From Methanoregula formicica SMSP (GTDB lineage: Archaea > Halobacteriota > Methanomicrobia > Methanomicrobiales > Methanospirillaceae), in assembly GCF_000327485.1 (NCBI RefSeq), contig NC_019943.1, positions 1,860,001 through 1,924,000 on the forward strand: a stretch of 64,000 nucleotides of DNA, written 5' to 3'. The position numbers and the translations under genes are program-made. Below, one piece after another: positions 9,472-16,813 of this stretch. The notes beneath the pieces are model-generated. The model did no database searches. It saw nothing but the letters and a program-made list of their open reading frames with translations, and had not been told where the DNA came from. The stretch's first letter is position 1, and every line of letters begins with the position of its first letter.

Positions 9472-9529
9472 ATTCCGAATGTGTCTACATACGCACATAT
9501 CCAAAAAAATGTGTAGACACTTTCGGAAT
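9472..9529. promoter_or_regulatory. divergent operator-like inverted repeat, motif A
   Basis: Two arms face outward. The right arm (9509-9529) reads ATGTGTAGACACTTTCGGAAT; the left arm (9472-9490), read on the minus strand, is ATGTAGACACATTCGGAAT, one mismatch in 18 aligned bases. The right arm is followed by an AT-rich TATA-like stretch (9534-9550). A third copy, GCGTAGACGCTTTCGGAA, lies at 10698-10715, directly before a TATA-like CGTATATAGA. The position just upstream of TATA suggests an activator or repressor site for the gene pairs on both sides; the regulator at 11512-12375 is the natural candidate. Confidence 0.65.
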
Positions 9530-9794
9530 AATGATTATTTTATATTATTTCTTATTAAACAACGTGGACCCTCAACGCGGGCACGAGCGATGATTTGTCG
9601 TGCAGACCCCGAACGAAAGTATCCTGGTACCAGTCTCTGGATTAATCTCCCCGGTGAGCCGGTTCACAGGGAATCGACAGAAGAACACGCATGGTGAAAC
9701 AGACCATGAATGGTTTTCCTCTCACGGGAATGCGGGACGCGATGAGCGATCGCCCCATGTTCACGGAAGAGCGGAAAACAGGAAGGAATGCTCT

Positions 9795-10589
9795 ATGACA
9801 CATACCAACAAGATAAAGCTCGTGGTAATTGCCGGCCTCCTGCTCCTGGTTTTGGCAGGGTCCGGCATTGCCAGCGCCTATTCCATCTCGGCACACGCTG
9901 ATGAGAAGCAGCTTGAGATGATCAAGGAGATGTACGGAACGAAACTGACCTACGGGGAATTCTGGGGGAAAGTATTTCCTGATCAGCTTGCAGAAATGAA
10001 GAAGAATCTTCCCGAAGAGCAGTATATGGAATTCTCCAACATGGTTGTTTATTGGGGAGATGACCACCCCGAACTTCCTTATGGGGCATCTGTCTGGGAC
10101 GAGAGGGGCCCGGTGAACCTCAGAGAGATAAGCTCCGAAGAGAAGCAGAAATTCGGACTCGAAGACCTGAAGACCGATCCGAGCGGTTATGTAATACAGG
10201 GTTCGGATTCTGAGAAGACAGCCATGCTGGACAAGCTCTGTACCCTGATAACTCAACGCACAGCGAAGGCCCCCATGGCCGTGATGGTATTGTCCGCCAA
10301 TGCTCTCTGGAGATCCGGTTCTTCGATCACCCATGGGGGGAAAGGATCCGTTGGTGGAGGAGGATACGAGTCAACATTATTGTTAAGGACCGAGTTGTAT
10401 GGCGACGGAGGCATGGTTGATTATAACCAGCAATACTGGGGAAGTGACGGAGATAACTGGCATACCATTGGAAGTCAATATAACAATCCCCAGAATGGTG
10501 TATTGTACCAGTCCAAACTCAAAGGCGAGTCAACAAACCCGACCACAAGCGGATACACATGGTCGACGGGACAATTGTGGCCATTTTGA
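9795..10589 (+). CDS. secreted protein of regulator module A
   Basis: 264 residues from the ATG at 9795, which has GGAAGG upstream and begins a clear signal peptide (KLVVIAGLLLLVLAGSGIAS). The N-terminal domain of the mature protein (EMIKEMYGTKLTYGEFWG, then VVYWGDDHPELPYGASVWDE and GPVNL) is shared with the next gene (VYWGSDNPSLPYGADIWEE, GPLNL), so the two arose by duplication. The C-terminal part is different: Gly/Tyr/Trp-rich, with SVGGGGYESTLLLRTELYGD and a terminal GQLWPF. No catalytic motif recognised. Its promoter lies after the motif A inverted repeat. Likely exported; function unknown. Confidence 0.75.
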   Translation: MTHTNKIKLVVIAGLLLLVLAGSGIASAYSISAHADEKQLEMIKEMYGTKLTYGEFWGKVFPDQLAEMKKNLPEEQYMEFSNMVVYWGDDHPELPYGASVWDERGPVNLREISSEEKQKFGLEDLKTDPSGYVIQGSDSEKTAMLDKLCTLITQRTAKAPMAVMVLSANALWRSGSSITHGGKGSVGGGGYESTLLLRTELYGDGGMVDYNQQYWGSDGDNWHTIGSQYNNPQNGVLYQSKLKGESTNPTTSGYTWSTGQLWPF

Positions 10590-10697
10590 TCCAGCCCCGG
10601 GAGATCATGAGCTCCTGAAACAACCCCCCCATTTTTTCTTTTCTCTGCACTTCCGGCAATAACCGGTCAAATCAGATATTACATCTGGTAATGCTAA

Positions 10698-10715
10698 GCG
10701 TAGACGCTTTCGGAA
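10698..10715 (+). promoter_or_regulatory. operator-like motif A, third copy
   Basis: GCGTAGACGCTTTCGGAA, matching the arms at 9472-9529 in GTAGACRC and TTCGGAA. It is followed after about 5 bp by CGTATATAGA, a good TATA box, and about 85 bp later by the TTG start of the secreted-protein gene at 10799. The element-TATA spacing resembles that of the right arm at 9509-9529. Confidence 0.6.
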
Positions 10716-10798
10716 CAAAACGTATATAGAACAACATGAATATGGTTTTTATTACTCCATCAATTTAATAAAATACAACAACGCAGGGAGTCTTCTCA

Positions 10799-11512
10799 TT
10801 GAAGGTAATATATCGTCAGGCTGCAAGAGTGTTTCTCTTCCTGTTAGCGATCAGCATCATGATCTCCGGTGCTGCCGCTGCCGGAGAAAAAAACGATCCG
10901 TCCCGCGATAAACAGTTAGACTTGATCCAACAACTGCACGGAACGAACATGACTGAGGGGGAATTCATGGCGATCGTGTATCCCGAAGAGCTTGAGACCC
11001 TGCGGCTTCAGTTGTCGAAAGAAGATTTCGATGTATTCAGCAACCAGATTGTCTACTGGGGTAGCGATAATCCGTCATTACCCTACGGCGCGGATATCTG
11101 GGAAGAAAGCGGCCCCCTTAACCTGAGTGCATTGAACAGGACCGAACGGGAGCGGTACGGTATCCAAAACGCCATTATCGGGGGGAACGGGTACAGGATA
11201 ATGGAGTACCTGAAATGGCACGTCAGGGAAGGGGAGCCGGTGTCATTTCACAGGAACGTGCCCGAAGGTATCAGGAATATCACCTGCGACCTGAACTGGA
11301 TCGATACGGAAAGTTCGTTGAAAATCATGATATTTGGTCCCGACGGCATGATGGGACCGTATTACGATTCCTCCGATGGAACAGAAGATGGCAGGATTTT
11401 TCTTCGGATTTTCCGGAATGGGGGTCTTACCGGTGGGGACTGGTATGCAGTCACGGAAGCAGAACACACCGCGTACGGGAAACCCCAGGCATTCAGGTTA
11501 TTGTTTTATTGA
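10799..11512 (+). CDS. secreted protein with PPC-like C-terminal domain, module A
   Basis: 237 residues, TTG start with GGGAG 8 bp upstream, and a signal peptide (VFLFLLAISIMISGAAAA). The N-terminal half is paralogous to the protein at 9795-10589. The C-terminal half (about 150-237) carries GPYYDSSDGTEDGRIFLRI and GGLTGGDWYAV, the same pattern as in the protein at 37363-37818 (GPYYDPADGVIDGRIYLMV, GGLPSGTW). The pattern recalls pre-peptidase C-terminal (PPC) beta-sandwich domains; that comparison is inference. The stop overlaps the ATG of the membrane regulator (TGATG), so the two are translationally coupled and probably act in the same sensing or secretion process. Confidence 0.75.
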   Translation: MKVIYRQAARVFLFLLAISIMISGAAAAGEKNDPSRDKQLDLIQQLHGTNMTEGEFMAIVYPEELETLRLQLSKEDFDVFSNQIVYWGSDNPSLPYGADIWEESGPLNLSALNRTERERYGIQNAIIGGNGYRIMEYLKWHVREGEPVSFHRNVPEGIRNITCDLNWIDTESSLKIMIFGPDGMMGPYYDSSDGTEDGRIFLRIFRNGGLTGGDWYAVTEAEHTAYGKPQAFRLLFY

Positions 11513-12375
11513 TGGGGGTGAAGAATCTGGCAGGAAATACAAGGACTCTCGCGTTCCTGGTGCTGGCATTTGTCCTGGTACTCCCGGTCATGGCGATCGA
11601 GACCGGGGGTTATGAAGTCCGCCCGGCATATAGCCTTTCACCGGACGATACTTCCCGGGATTTCATTCCCGCATCCTCCACCAGTCCATTCGCCGGTGAA
11701 CCCGAACCTCAACCGATAGCATATTCGGATCTCCCTCTTGCAGTTCTCTTGGTCCTGGCAATTGCCGGGACCTGCACCCTCCAGGCATACCTGCTCAGAC
11801 TATTTGTGCCGGGCAACCTGCCGTTGATCTCCGGACTCGTAAAATTACATCGAAAAGAACTCCTTGTCAATGCATCGAGAAATTTGATATATCGTACAAT
11901 CCGGGAAAATCCTGGGATTAATCCATCAGAGATCGAAAGGATGACAAACCTGACCAACAAGAATGTCGCCTATCACCTCAACAAACTCCTGGATTACCAT
12001 CTCATCGTTGATGTGAAATCCGCCAATGGCAAAGGATATTTCCGGAACTCCTCAACAGATTCGTCCAGCGAGAGAATGTTGCGCCTGCATTCAAAAAATC
12101 CGACCGAACGGATGATTATCGCAATTCTCTCATCTAACCCCGGAATTTCAAGAAAGGAGATTGGCAGTATCGCAGGTATTTCCGGGCCTTCCGTAAGCTG
12201 GCACATATCGAGACTTGAGAAAGACAACATTGTTGAAAAAATCCGTGAGGGAACCATCGTTCATCATTATATCAAAGAGGGTTTCAAAGGCTTGTCTGAG
12301 ACTTTGACGGGTATTCAGCAAACGGGATCGGTTTACGAAGAATCCCTCAGGAGCTCTTTGAACCCCGTCGAATAG
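11512..12375 (+). CDS. membrane-bound double winged-helix regulator, module A
   Basis: 287 residues from the ATG at 11512, which overlaps the previous stop. Residues about 8-25 form a first hydrophobic segment (LAFLVLAFVLVLPVMA); a short extracytoplasmic stretch starting GGYEVRP follows; a second membrane helix lies near 75-100. The cytoplasmic part has two winged helix-turn-helix domains: IYRTIRENPGINPSEIERMT and NKNVAYHLNKLLDY, then ISRKEIGSIAGISGPSVSWH and ISRLEKDNIVEKI. This is a one-component membrane regulator. Paralogues lie at 37854-38663 and, broken, at 49868-50660, each next to a PPC-like secreted protein. It probably binds motif A, but binding is inferred from adjacency only. Confidence 0.82.
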   Translation: MGVKNLAGNTRTLAFLVLAFVLVLPVMAIETGGYEVRPAYSLSPDDTSRDFIPASSTSPFAGEPEPQPIAYSDLPLAVLLVLAIAGTCTLQAYLLRLFVPGNLPLISGLVKLHRKELLVNASRNLIYRTIRENPGINPSEIERMTNLTNKNVAYHLNKLLDYHLIVDVKSANGKGYFRNSSTDSSSERMLRLHSKNPTERMIIAILSSNPGISRKEIGSIAGISGPSVSWHISRLEKDNIVEKIREGTIVHHYIKEGFKGLSETLTGIQQTGSVYEESLRSSLNPVE

Positions 12376-12464
12376 CGATTGAGGATTTTCCGACAATGGT
12401 CCATGGCGAAAGGGACAACGACTCCCGGTACCGGCTAACAGCTTATAACCGGAGGGGTCCCCGT

Positions 12465-12520
12465 CCCCCCCATCTCACAGCCCAAGCGATCCCAAGATCC
12501 GCCGCTGTAACTGTGCCATA
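12465..12520. repeat. intergenic repeat shared with 22093-22150
   Basis: The stretch starting CCCCCCATCTCACAGCCC and ending GCTGTAACTGTGCCATA resembles 22093-22150 (CCCCCCACCTCTTGCCC ... GCTGTAACTGTGCCGTA). The last 15 bases are nearly identical and the C-rich start is alike; the middle is diverged. It may be an old dispersed element; no function is apparent. Confidence 0.35.
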
Positions 12521-12615
12521 GGGGGTTGGATCTCAACCTACGGCGGGAATGGGTACGCAAAGTTATTCACGTTCCCCGCTGCTTCAGTTATAAATACCGC
12601 CCGGAATCCAATACC

Positions 12616-13026
12616 ATGACCGATGAGAACATGGTGATCGCCCGTAAATGGAGAAAACAGGCGATACACGATCTGGATATGGCCGAAAAGAATGTCGGTA
12701 TCGGAGGATATGATGTCGCTGCCTTCCTCTCGCATCAGGCTGTGGAAAAACTCCTGAAAGGACTGATCGCGTACTCCGGCCGCCCTGTCCAGAAAACCCA
12801 TTTCATCGATGAACTGGGCTGGTCACTCGGTTTTCCGGACGAGATCCTCGGATATCTCATGGATTTGTCCGGCGATTATCAGTTCTCGCGATACCCGGAT
12901 ATCAGCGACGATATCCCGTACGAACAGTATACCTAAGCAATTGCACGCCAGCGCGTCGAGACCGCACGGGAAGTCTTCGGCCATGTTGCCGACAGTATCA
13001 GGGAAATTTTCGGAGGGAGCTGCTGA
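12616..13026 (+). pseudogene. HEPN-domain protein with internal stop
   Basis: From the ATG at 12616 (TATA-like TTATAAATACC about 25 bp upstream, suggesting a leaderless transcript) the frame gives a typical HEPN protein: KWRKQAIHDLDMAEKNVG, YDVAAFLSHQAVEKLLKGLI, and a C-terminal segment DISDDIPYEQYT. A TAA at 12934-12936 interrupts it. The same frame continues directly with AIARQRVETAREVFGHVADS to a TGA at 13026, which is exactly the expected last HEPN helix, so this is a nonsense change (for example GAA to TAA), not the native end. The catalytic R-x4-6-H motif of toxic HEPNs is not obvious. The partner MNT gene follows 1 bp later. Confidence 0.75.
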
Positions 13027-13027
13027 T

Positions 13028-13351
13028 ATGACCAGTGATCGCGTCCTTGATTTGTTTTATACTGAAGCGGTACCGGTCATTCGGAGGGTTTTCTTTCCGG
13101 AAAAAGTCCTTGTCTTCGGTTCCCGGGTGAAAGGGACGGCGCTTGAGAATTCCGATATCGATGTGATCATCATCGCAGATTTCTTCCGCGATATCCCATT
13201 CGTTAACCGTGCTGCCCTCGTGATGAAATCCGTCCCGTTCAACCGACACGTGGATTATCTCTGTTACACGCCGGATGAGTTTGAGCGGACAAAGGACCGG
13301 TCCCTCATCTTAAGGGATGCCGCTGCATATGCAGTGAATGTAACCGGATAG
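13028..13351 (+). CDS. MNT-type nucleotidyltransferase (antitoxin-like)
   Basis: 107 residues. Minimal nucleotidyltransferase domain with the GSx10DxD signature: VFGSRVKGTALENSDIDVII at about 37-56, the two Asp being metal ligands, plus a later Asp in HVDYLCYT. MNT proteins pair with HEPN proteins as type VII toxin-antitoxin systems, where the MNT subunit adenylylates the HEPN toxin. The start lies 1 bp after the full-length HEPN frame (13026). Because that HEPN is interrupted, the antitoxin now appears intact beside a broken partner. Confidence 0.85.
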   Translation: MTSDRVLDLFYTEAVPVIRRVFFPEKVLVFGSRVKGTALENSDIDVIIIADFFRDIPFVNRAALVMKSVPFNRHVDYLCYTPDEFERTKDRSLILRDAAAYAVNVTG

Positions 13352-13859
13352 GCATTGGGGAACGAAGTTGTAGCCAGACAGGAGCATTTTTGGCTGCAAA
13401 ATCCGGAAAACTTCCGTGATCCGGATTATTGTTAAAAGATTCCAGCAACCGAATTCGGATCATAATTATTAACTCAGTGCGTGCACAATCCGCTCACCAT
13501 ACACTGCCCGCTCACCTGATCATTACATCGCGAATATTAGAGCGGCTGGCAACGGGAGTCTCTACCCGCATCAGGAGCCGGTAATGTGACCAGATCAATC
13601 CGCTACACACGGTGTAGCCAATTCTGGTACGGCATGTAGCCGGATTCTCCCCTCTCCACATGCCTGCCCGGCCAAGGGGGTACCTACCCCTTCCATTGTC
13701 CCAGCGCTAAAATGCCGGCACCCTCCCCCCACTCGCTCTAAGGGAGGGGGGTCCTTGAGTGTCCATCTTTCGCCCGATTCCTCCTGTAGTCCGGTTATAC
13801 CCCAGATTCTTCCTCTACGCTTCAAAAAACACTGGTGAAAAAGGAGTATTCAGATGGAA
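13352..13859. other. intergenic, no gene seen
   Basis: 508 bp between the convergent MNT gene and the membrane coiled-coil protein. It contains C-rich and G-rich patches (13671-13750) but no convincing frame, RNA gene or repeat that I can recognise. Confidence 0.5.
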
Positions 13860-14864
13860 CTACATCTCGACAAAAGTTCCTTCAAAATGTGAGGGTGATT
13901 CATCAATACACGCTTTTAGGGCTGAACAAAAATCTGGATCATCGATTTTTCTGTGTCCCCAGATTAAGAGGGATTCTGCACTCTGAATTTTTTCTTGAAA
14001 AAAATCTACATTAGTGCTTCCGCCCGTATAATCAACAAGATAAATCCAGATCAACAGAAAATACATTTTTGACCCAAGAGGGCTTCCACCTTTTTCGAAC
14101 CATATTTTATAAAATTTTTCAACGCCGCTGATTATCTCTTCTTTTACATTGAACACATTGAGTATTGTCCTGAATATCGGCATTGTACTTGTATTACTGC
14201 TCTCAATTCCAAAATACGAAAGCTTACAGCATGTACTGCCCATCTGGAATGCAAAACTGGTTGCAATACCAAATTTTTTTTCAAGACGTGATTCAAAAAT
14301 CTTCGAATTCTGAAAACTGTTTTCTGGGATATAGAGATCATCTATCTCCAATTTTTTAGCGTGAAACAACCATTGCGTTTTCGTGTCAGGATCCATTATG
14401 TGCCCAAAACCAACACATAAGGCATGGATATATTGCTGATAGATCGGTTCTTTCACCATGTGAACATCATCGTGCATTATGCTTAGATCTTTTCTCGTCT
14501 TTTCGAGGTCTGCATTTGCCTTGTCAAGGGATTGCTGCAGCTGGACCTGCCGTGCCCGCTCTTCATTCACCTCTTTTTCGTGCAGCTCCCTCTCTCTCAT
14601 TACTTCCAGTTCATGTTCTTCCTTGTCCCTCGCCTTGATAACCTCTTCAAGGACCATGGTGATCCCAAGCATGAACAGGCCGCCGCCAATGGCTTCACGA
14701 TAGGGTATCGTTTCCGGGAAAAACAGGATAAGGGCCCCGATAACCGCAATGATGATCTCCCCGGCAATGATGTACCATTCGATGTGTTTTCGTGCGATTG
14801 CCCAGATGCTGTCCTTCTTTTTATGAGAAATACTGGTCAGTGACTGTACGGGTTCGTTGCTCAT
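13860..14864 (-). CDS. membrane protein with coiled coil and cytoplasmic domain, unknown
   Basis: 334 residues. Two close membrane segments (about 30-50, WYIIAGEIIIAVIGALILFF, and 58-78) are followed by a long charged coiled coil (about 80-135: KARDKEEHELEVMRERELHE and on). The C-terminal domain (about 145-334) is soluble, with no recognised motif. The C-terminal half is AT-rich compared with its neighbours. It is divergent from the kinase gene at 15008, with about 140 bp between the starts. The arrangement of membrane pair, coiled coil and soluble domain is common in sensor or scaffold proteins, but I cannot assign a function. Confidence 0.65.
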   Translation of the reverse strand: MSNEPVQSLTSISHKKKDSIWAIARKHIEWYIIAGEIIIAVIGALILFFPETIPYREAIGGGLFMLGITMVLEEVIKARDKEEHELEVMRERELHEKEVNEERARQVQLQQSLDKANADLEKTRKDLSIMHDDVHMVKEPIYQQYIHALCVGFGHIMDPDTKTQWLFHAKKLEIDDLYIPENSFQNSKIFESRLEKKFGIATSFAFQMGSTCCKLSYFGIESSNTSTMPIFRTILNVFNVKEEIISGVEKFYKIWFEKGGSPLGSKMYFLLIWIYLVDYTGGSTNVDFFQEKIQSAESLLIWGHRKIDDPDFCSALKACIDESPSHFEGTFVEM

Positions 14865-15007
14865 TGCATCAAGTCCTGGTATTTTTCATTCTGGTTTTTA
14901 TTCCCGATAAAGGAATTGCCCGAACCTGTTACGGTACTATCATTTTTTCAATATTCATGGCGAATCGAAAATACAGGTGCGGAATCATATCGTAACCTCC
15001 AGATACC

Positions 15008-16765
15008 ATGCCCCCTAACGACACTCCGTTCAGATCTGGCGACCCCATTGCAAAAGGATACACGGTCATCGATATCCTTGGCAGGGGTTCCGTGGGAACC
15101 GTATATCTGGCAGAGGATTTCTCGAAAAAATTTATTGTTGCGATAAAAGCCCTCAACCCCGGCCTTATCAGTTCAGAAAAAGCCCGGGAGCTGTTCCTGC
15201 GGGAGGCCAGGATCTGGTTATCCATTGAATCCCATCCAAACATCGTCCACCCCTTCGGCATTGTCAGGGATGGTGATAATCTCTTCATCATCATGGAATA
15301 CATCGCCCCGAAAATGCGTGGTGAGAGCAGTCTTGCAGGGTATCTCAGTACAACGAGGAAACTGCCCGTGTGCCGTATCCTCACGTGGACAAACCAGTTT
15401 TGTGAAGGGATGAAACACGCGTACCGCGAAGGAATCAGGGCCCACCGCGATATCAAACCCCAGAATATTATGATCACCCGGAACGGGTTTCTTAAGATTA
15501 CCGATTTCGGTATCGCATCGGTTCATCCCAATCCCATGCCCGAGGAGGACTCTGAAAATCCCATCCCCTCGTGTGTCCGCAATCATGATGCCCTGACCTC
15601 CGCAGTTGGCACCTATCTCTATATGTCCCCGGAACATTACCGGAATCCCGACCTGTGCGATGAACAAAGCGACATCTACAGTTTCGGGATCGTCCTTTAC
15701 CAGATGGTATCCGGAGGGTCGCTGCCGTTCCTTGCTACGCTGCCCTCTGACAGGTCCCGTGAGGAACGAGACCGGTTTATTTCAGACATGAAGAGGCTTC
15801 ATGGTGAAGCCCTGCCCCCGATGACGGGCTCTCCCCTCGACAACATCATCCAGACCTGTCTTGCCAAGGATCCAAGTGAGCGATATGGATCTTTTGAAGA
15901 TCTTCAGAAGGATCTGAACGACCAGATCATCATTCATAATTGTCCCCCGCCGGAAACGGATGAACCGTGGACGGTCCAGCGGCCGGAAAAAGACTTTGTC
16001 CGGGGCCTTATCTACTTCCGGCATTCCCGTTTTGAGGAAGCCGTTTCAGCATTTGATGAAGCGGAGGAAGCCGGTTATTATTCGCCGGAGCTTGTCGCAG
16101 CAAAAGCGGATTGTCTTGCAAGCCTGGGACTGGTGGACAAAGCCCTCTGGTATTACAAAAACAAACTTCACGAAAGAGACCAGGACCCCCGCCTCCTCTA
16201 TGGCAGGGGGATGCTGCTGGCAAAACTGGGAAGGCATGATGAAGCGCTGAAAAGCCTCGTGCCCGGCATGGCCAATCTCTATACGGACCCCGAATTTAGA
16301 GAAATGTACTGGGAAGCCTTCGTGCAAATGGCTGAGGATCCCGTTGTCCGCCCGGTCTATGCACACCTGCTTGATACGCCATTTGAAGAGATACTGAAAA
16401 CATTCTTCCCTTCTGTCCTTCCTGATCGGGATTCATCCGGTGGACGGCGGACTGGTGAAAGACCGAAAGGGATGTCGTTGGATACGGGCAGCCCCGATCT
16501 CCCGGAAGGATCAGCGGCATGGGATCACTATGCATCGATGCAGCGGGGAGAAAACGATGGAATCCCTGAATCTGCCCTGACTCCCAATCCCCCCCAATCT
16601 TCACTGGAAACTCCGGATACGAAGCGTTCCTCCTCATCTGTCATTGACAGGATATACAAAAAAACCATGAGATATCTCCGGCCATACCGGCATTTCCCTC
16701 CCCCTGATGACTCAAAAGCAATCTCTCGTTCCCGGCTCTTCAGGCGGAACCGTGGACATAAGTGA
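15008..16765 (+). CDS. Ser/Thr protein kinase with TPR domain
   Basis: 585 residues. Bacterial-type (Hanks) kinase domain at about 16-310: glycine loop GRGSVGTVY (25-33), Lys 47 in VAIKAL, HRDIKPQN (146-153), DFG (166-168), GTYLYMSPE and DIYSFGIVLYQM. After it come TPR-like repeats at about 335-460 (GLIYFRHSRFEEAVSAFDEA, DKALWYYKNKLHERDQDPRL, LLAKLGRHDEALKSL), then a long low-complexity tail. No membrane helix, so it is cytoplasmic. All core catalytic residues seem present. The gene precedes a ClpA-type unfoldase by about 50 bp on the same strand, so both may be co-transcribed and the kinase may control the unfoldase or its substrates. Confidence 0.9.
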   Translation: MPPNDTPFRSGDPIAKGYTVIDILGRGSVGTVYLAEDFSKKFIVAIKALNPGLISSEKARELFLREARIWLSIESHPNIVHPFGIVRDGDNLFIIMEYIAPKMRGESSLAGYLSTTRKLPVCRILTWTNQFCEGMKHAYREGIRAHRDIKPQNIMITRNGFLKITDFGIASVHPNPMPEEDSENPIPSCVRNHDALTSAVGTYLYMSPEHYRNPDLCDEQSDIYSFGIVLYQMVSGGSLPFLATLPSDRSREERDRFISDMKRLHGEALPPMTGSPLDNIIQTCLAKDPSERYGSFEDLQKDLNDQIIIHNCPPPETDEPWTVQRPEKDFVRGLIYFRHSRFEEAVSAFDEAEEAGYYSPELVAAKADCLASLGLVDKALWYYKNKLHERDQDPRLLYGRGMLLAKLGRHDEALKSLVPGMANLYTDPEFREMYWEAFVQMAEDPVVRPVYAHLLDTPFEEILKTFFPSVLPDRDSSGGRRTGERPKGMSLDTGSPDLPEGSAAWDHYASMQRGENDGIPESALTPNPPQSSLETPDTKRSSSSVIDRIYKKTMRYLRPYRHFPPPDDSKAISRSRLFRRNRGHK

Positions 16766-16813
16766 TGGAGAAAACCCCAATCTATTAATGGATTTTTTTC
16801 CAATGGTGATATC

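Noticed and set aside
13352-13859. Possible RNA gene in the 508-bp gap
   Set aside because: I found no tRNA cloverleaf, conserved motif or clear promoter; only C- and G-rich patches.
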